Of a DNA stretch of 64,000 bases, positions 60,722 through 64,000 are shown piece by piece. The notes under the pieces were generated by a model. The model had not been told where the DNA came from, made no database searches, and worked only from the letters and a program-made list of their open reading frames with translations. The position numbers and the translations under genes were made by a program. The stretch is from an uncultured Siphonobacter sp. (GTDB lineage Bacteria; Bacteroidota; Bacteroidia; Cytophagales; Spirosomataceae): positions 62,001-126,000 of the forward strand of contig CAJYIW010000002.1 in the NCBI GenBank assembly GCA_913775095.1, in the 5' to 3' direction. How positions within the stretch are numbered: the stretch's first letter is position 1; each line of letters begins with the position of its first letter.

Positions 60722-61945
60722 ATGATCAATTATGTACTGTTTGACGGCCCGGAAGTTCGTCCCCATTTATTGCCGCTGGTTTTCACCCGGCCCATGGCTG
60801 AATTAAGGGTAGGCATTCGGACCATTACCGAAAAATGGACAGACTGGCTCGGCGTACAGCCCACGCATTACACACAGTCGTATTTACAGGAGAAGTATCC
60901 TTACCGAAAAGGTTCGGATACCATTTATATCCACGGGGGACTTTGTCCGAGTGAGCGGCTCATTCGCTCCCTGGAAGAGCTGGAACCCGGAGAAGCGTTG
61001 CTTCAGGGCCCTATTTTACTGGCCGTTCGGGGTAAACACCTGCCCCTGGAGAGCCTGGTTCATGACAATACGGCTTTTCATAAGCAATACTACTGGGATA
61101 AAGTAACGGTTGTGCAACGCCTGCCCGATCTGGTGGCTTACAATGGGGAACAAATCTCAGCGGATTTCGAACGCATTACTCACGGCCGCACCAGTCAGCC
61201 CATCACCGATCGGTTTACGGCTTATTACAACGAATCACAGATTTTTATTGAAGAAGGAGTCCAGCTACGCTCTGCCATTCTGAACGCCGAAAACGGACCC
61301 ATTTATCTGGGAAAAGACGTTCAGGTGCAGGATGGCGTGATTATTCAGGGCCCCTTTGCTGCTCTGGAAGGAGCCGTGATTAATCTGGGTGGTAAAATGC
61401 GGAAAAGTACTACCATTGGCCCTCACTGTAAAGTAGGCGGGGAGATCAGCATGAGTATTCTTATGGGTTATTCCAATAAAGGGCACGACGGGTTTCTGGG
61501 TAACTCTTACCTGGCCGAATGGTGCAACCTGGGAGCCAATACCAATAACTCCAACCTTAAAAACGATTACGGTAACGTAAAACTCTACGACTACACCACG
61601 AAACAACTCGAAGATACCGGGCGGCAATTTGTGGGTTTATTCATGGGAGATTATTCCAAGGCGGGCATTTCTACCATGTTTAATACCGGAACCGTCATTG
61701 GGGTTAACGTGAACGTTTTTGGAGCAGGTTTTCCTCCCAAGCATATCCCTTCCTTTAGCTGGGGTGGAGCCGACACCGGTTTCGAGGCGTATCGTTTCAC
61801 AAAAGCGGTCGATGTTGCCCGGAATACGATGGACCGTCGGGGTAAACTCTTCACTGAAATTGAAGAGGACATCTGGAGGACGATTTACGCCCTGGAACAA
61901 ACGGAGTTCATTCACTATACCGACGACGAAGAGAGAGAGGGTTAA
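60722..61945 (+). CDS. GlmU-like sugar nucleotidyltransferase/acetyltransferase (Bacteroidota type)
   Basis: 407 residues from ATG 60722; the frame is open to 60656, but MINYVLFDGPEVRPHLLPL is the family start. The N-terminal part (LVFTRPMAELRVGIRTITEKW) is the diverged uridylyltransferase domain of the alternative bacterial GlmU family. The C-terminal half is a left-handed beta-helix of hexapeptide repeats (IYLGKDVQVQDGVIIQGP, GEISMSILMGYSNKGHDGFLG) that ends in the GVNVNVFGAGFPPKHIPSFSWGG type segment. It is thought to make UDP-GlcNAc for cell-wall synthesis. The convergent downstream gene overlaps its last 4 nt. Confidence 0.9.
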   Translation: MINYVLFDGPEVRPHLLPLVFTRPMAELRVGIRTITEKWTDWLGVQPTHYTQSYLQEKYPYRKGSDTIYIHGGLCPSERLIRSLEELEPGEALLQGPILLAVRGKHLPLESLVHDNTAFHKQYYWDKVTVVQRLPDLVAYNGEQISADFERITHGRTSQPITDRFTAYYNESQIFIEEGVQLRSAILNAENGPIYLGKDVQVQDGVIIQGPFAALEGAVINLGGKMRKSTTIGPHCKVGGEISMSILMGYSNKGHDGFLGNSYLAEWCNLGANTNNSNLKNDYGNVKLYDYTTKQLEDTGRQFVGLFMGDYSKAGISTMFNTGTVIGVNVNVFGAGFPPKHIPSFSWGGADTGFEAYRFTKAVDVARNTMDRRGKLFTEIEEDIWRTIYALEQTEFIHYTDDEEREG

Positions 61946-62604
61946 TACCTCTGCAAATCATCTGATTCCAGGATATGCTGGCCAGGAACCTCCTGGCTGG
62001 CTATATCCAGCATGGCCGAGGCTACCTTACTGGCCTGAATGCCCTTGTATTTTCGAAAAGGGGGTACCAGCAGAGTAAGGGGAGACAGAAGCAGATCAAA
62101 AACCTTTCCCAGTTCTTCTCCCAAACGGAATTCCTTACGTTTTCCCAGTAACATGGAGGGTCGGAAAATGGTATAATTCGGGTAACCCAAAGCAGCGATC
62201 CGGGCTTCTACTTCACCTTTAGTCTTACTGTAAAAAATAGAAGACTGGGCATTGGCTCCAATCGAGGAGACCAGCAGGTATTGCCTGGCTCCGGCCTCCA
62301 GAGCTAATTTCCCGATTTGTACAGGATACACTAAATCCACTTTCTGAAAAGCTTCTTTTGACCCGGCCTGCCTGATGGTTGTGCCGAGGCAACAGAACAC
62401 ATCCTCTGCTCCAGCCACGTCTCCAGGGGTAAGCTGATCGAAATCAACCACCCGTTCTTCAAGCTTGGGGTGTTTTAAGTGCATAGGCTTTCGGACAAGG
62501 GTGATGACTTTCTCGTAACGATCCGACTGAAGTAATTTAAAGACCAGATAATTCCCGACCAGACCAGATGCCCCCATGAGCAGAGCAGTTTTAGAAGAAT
62601 TCAT
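61942..62604 (-). CDS. NAD(P)H-binding oxidoreductase, TIP30/HTATIP2-like
   Basis: 220 residues, an atypical short-chain dehydrogenase. The nucleotide loop is MGASGLVGNYLV (GxxGxxG), FCCLGTTIRQAGS follows strand 4, and YSKTKGEVE supplies a YxxxK-like motif after the SSIGAN segment. It lacks the long substrate domain of extended SDRs. The substrate is unknown. Its 3' end overlaps the GlmU-like gene by 4 nt in convergent orientation. Confidence 0.9.
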   Translation of the reverse strand: MNSSKTALLMGASGLVGNYLVFKLLQSDRYEKVITLVRKPMHLKHPKLEERVVDFDQLTPGDVAGAEDVFCCLGTTIRQAGSKEAFQKVDLVYPVQIGKLALEAGARQYLLVSSIGANAQSSIFYSKTKGEVEARIAALGYPNYTIFRPSMLLGKRKEFRLGEELGKVFDLLLSPLTLLVPPFRKYKGIQASKVASAMLDIASQEVPGQHILESDDLQRY

Positions 62605-62762
62605 AAGTATAGGTGATAAAAACCGTAGATAGGGCTTAAAAATCTGTACGAAGGCCTTTGGGTGGAATAAAATTTAACGCCTCTGAAAAGTTCAAAACCC
62701 ACATTTCCAGAAAATAAAATGGAATACCTATATCTATTCACCCAAAAATATTAGCAGGGAAA

Positions 62763-62793
62763 TTGCCGAACTGGGCTTAGCTTTCTACTTTTA
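62763..62793 (+). promoter_or_regulatory. Putative sucD promoter
   Basis: TTG (62763-62765), a 20-nt spacer, then TACTTTTA (62786-62793; last base A instead of G). The spacing is right and the -7 has one mismatch. The leader would be about 65 nt. Confidence 0.4.
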
Positions 62794-62864
62794 CGCCGGA
62801 TTTTTCTGTTCTTTGCCAGAACAGCCACATTCTTTCCGAACTGGCCACTGCAAATCCCATCTCT

Positions 62865-63755
62865 ATGAGTGTATTAGTTAACAAAGATTCAAAAATCATT
62901 GTACAAGGCTTTACGGGTTCAGAAGGTACCTTCCATGCCCAGCAAATGATTGAATATGGTACCCAGGTTGTTGGCGGTGTAACGCCCGGTAAAGGCGGCC
63001 AGAAACACCTGGACAAACCCGTGTTTAATACGGTAGCTGATGCCGTAAAAGAAACGGGTGCTGATGTATCAATCATTTTTGTTCCCCCCGCTTTTGCGGC
63101 TGACGCCATCATGGAAGCGGCTGACGGAGGTATCAAAGTTATTGTAACCATCACGGAGGGTATCCCCGTGAAAGACATGGTTGCCGTTAAGGAATACGTA
63201 CAGGGTAAAGATATTCGCCTGATTGGCCCTAACTGCCCTGGTATCATTACGGCTGAAGAATGCAAAGTAGGTATCATGCCTGGCTTCATCTTCAAAAAAG
63301 GAACCATCGGTCTGGTATCAAAATCAGGTACGCTGACGTACGAAGCGGTAGATCAGTTAACGAAAGCTGGCTTAGGTCAGACGACCGCTATTGGTATCGG
63401 GGGTGATCCAATCATCGGAACAACGACGAAAGAAGCCGTTGAACTGCTGATGAACGATCCTGAAACCGAAGCCATCGTAATGATCGGTGAGATTGGCGGT
63501 GGCATGGAAGCCGAAGCTGCTCACTGGATCAAAGCTACGGGTAACAAAAAACCAGTAGTAGGTTTCATCGCTGGTCAGACGGCTCCTAAAGGTCGCCGGA
63601 TGGGTCACGCAGGTGCCATCGTTGGTGGGGCAGATGATACGGCCGAAGCTAAAATGAGAATTATGCGTGAATGCGGCTTATACGTTGCTGAATCACCTGC
63701 CGTTATTGGAGAGACCATGCTGAAAGCATTGGCTGACCGTAAGGCTAACGCGTAA
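62865..63755 (+). CDS. sucD: Succinate--CoA ligase subunit alpha
   Basis: The alpha subunit of succinyl-CoA synthetase in the TCA cycle; it binds CoA and carries the phosphorylated His. The CoA-binding Rossmann part has [19 protein letters not shown] (14-32), then GPNCPGIIT and SKSGTLTYE. The active-site His is H248 in [10 protein letters not shown]. 296 residues is typical. sucC is not adjacent, as in many Bacteroidota. Codon use suggests high expression, as for icd 4 kb away. Confidence 0.97.
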   Translation: MSVLVNKDSKIIVQGFTGSEGTFHAQQMIEYGTQVVGGVTPGKGGQKHLDKPVFNTVADAVKETGADVSIIFVPPAFAADAIMEAADGGIKVIVTITEGIPVKDMVAVKEYVQGKDIRLIGPNCPGIITAEECKVGIMPGFIFKKGTIGLVSKSGTLTYEAVDQLTKAGLGQTTAIGIGGDPIIGTTTKEAVELLMNDPETEAIVMIGEIGGGMEAEAAHWIKATGNKKPVVGFIAGQTAPKGRRMGHAGAIVGGADDTAEAKMRIMRECGLYVAESPAVIGETMLKALADRKANA

Positions 63756-63860
63756 AAGAGTATTCTGTAATAGCTCTGTTTCCCTGAGTTGATCGGGGGT
63801 TCAGAATTACTGAGAGCGAGATTTGGTGGAGACTGATTTCACTTTTTCGACAGTACGAAA

Positions 63861-63901
63861 GCCTGTGGGTAGTTTTCTAACCCGCAGGCTTCACTGTTTT
63901 T
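63861..63901 (+). terminator. Hairpin downstream of sucD
   Basis: GCCTGTGGGT / ACCCGCAGGC (10 bp with one T-G pair) around a 9-nt loop, followed by TTCACTGTTTTT. It is a likely sucD terminator, although it overlaps the possible start of the next gene. Confidence 0.65.
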
Positions 63902-64000
63902 GGATTTTTATACTTTCCCTCATTACCTGGACCACTGGCTTTGCTCAGACTACCGGTCCCGAGGATGGGTACTTCCTCGTTCATGATTTCCGCGATGACT
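63865..64000 (+). CDS. Possible start of an exported protein (cut by the window edge)
   Basis: An open frame runs from GTG 63865 to the window edge. It encodes a basic N-region (MGSFLTRRLHCFW), a hydrophobic stretch (IFILSLITWTTG), a cleavage-like FAQ, and then TTGPEDGYFLVHDFRDD. This reads as a signal peptide plus mature start. No ATG is available in the frame, and the GTG lies inside a terminator-like hairpin, so the start is doubtful. The sequence beyond the window would decide. Confidence 0.4.
   Translation, partial: MGSFLTRRLHCFWIFILSLITWTTGFAQTTGPEDGYFLVHDFRDD

Noticed and set aside
1-64000. CRISPR array, rRNA operon, insertion sequence or prophage
   Set aside because: I saw no regularly spaced direct repeats, rRNA sequence, transposase or phage structural genes on either strand.

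Overview
The window looks like chromosomal DNA of a Bacteroidota bacterium, most likely order Cytophagales (Spirosoma/Siphonobacter-like; the genus is an inference). Pointers to this are a PorT-type gliding/type IX secretion protein, the gliding lipoprotein GldH, the DUF4293 and DUF4834 families, the Bacteroidota-type GlmU fusion, a fused SecDF, a CarB without the C-terminal allosteric domain, and promoters of the TTG-N19/21-TAnnTTTG type. It is gene-dense core genome. I see no insertion sequence, prophage, CRISPR array or rRNA.

Layout. 0-2.4 kb: a lipoprotein, the menaquinone methyltransferase, and PorT. 2.4-10.7 kb (minus strand): the distal part of the division and cell-wall cluster, in transcription order ftsW-murG-murC-ftsQ-ftsA-ftsZ, with an intrinsic terminator between ftsA and ftsZ. 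10.8-20.6 kb: serine acetyltransferase, a beta-propeller protein, an AI-2E-type permease, a Lon-substrate-binding-domain protein, gldH-ricT, purD, recQ and a DUF4293 protein. 20.9-21.1 kb: tRNA-Gly(GCC) and tRNA-Leu(UAA) behind a near-consensus promoter. 21.3-26.1 kb: a subclass B1 metallo-beta-lactamase, then a bacteriophytochrome kinase with its response regulator, diverging from a PAS histidine kinase. 26.2-35.5 kb: HNH nuclease, ruvB, a 52-aa membrane microprotein in its own transcription unit, an alpha/beta hydrolase, a PepSY membrane protein, prfB with its programmed +1 frameshift, a PpiD-like foldase, and gpsA.

35.5-45 kb: a large unknown lipoprotein, carB, an alpha/beta hydrolase, two Tat-like ferritin-fold proteins and a Wzi-like outer-membrane protein. 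45-52 kb: NUDIX, DUF4834, prmC, MoxR, a macro-domain protein, nadA, nadC, and a two-repeat membrane protein. 52-64 kb: a small secreted protein, secDF, folA, an AlbA_2-domain protein, crtZ, ffh, a eukaryote-like NADP-isocitrate dehydrogenase, a hyperacidic 53-aa protein with its own promoter, GlmU-like, a TIP30-like reductase, sucD, and the start of a possible exported protein.

The most interesting items outside the ordinary genes are two microproteins missed by length cut-offs (28162-28320 and 60333-60494), each backed by a phylum-type promoter and a terminator; unusually long perfect palindromes between convergent genes (2356-2409, 35498-35540, 41450-41501, 55260-55324); and degenerate GGGTTTAG/GTTTTGAG-type intergenic repeats near 49.5 and 57.3 kb. 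I found no convincing multi-gene system of an undescribed kind.
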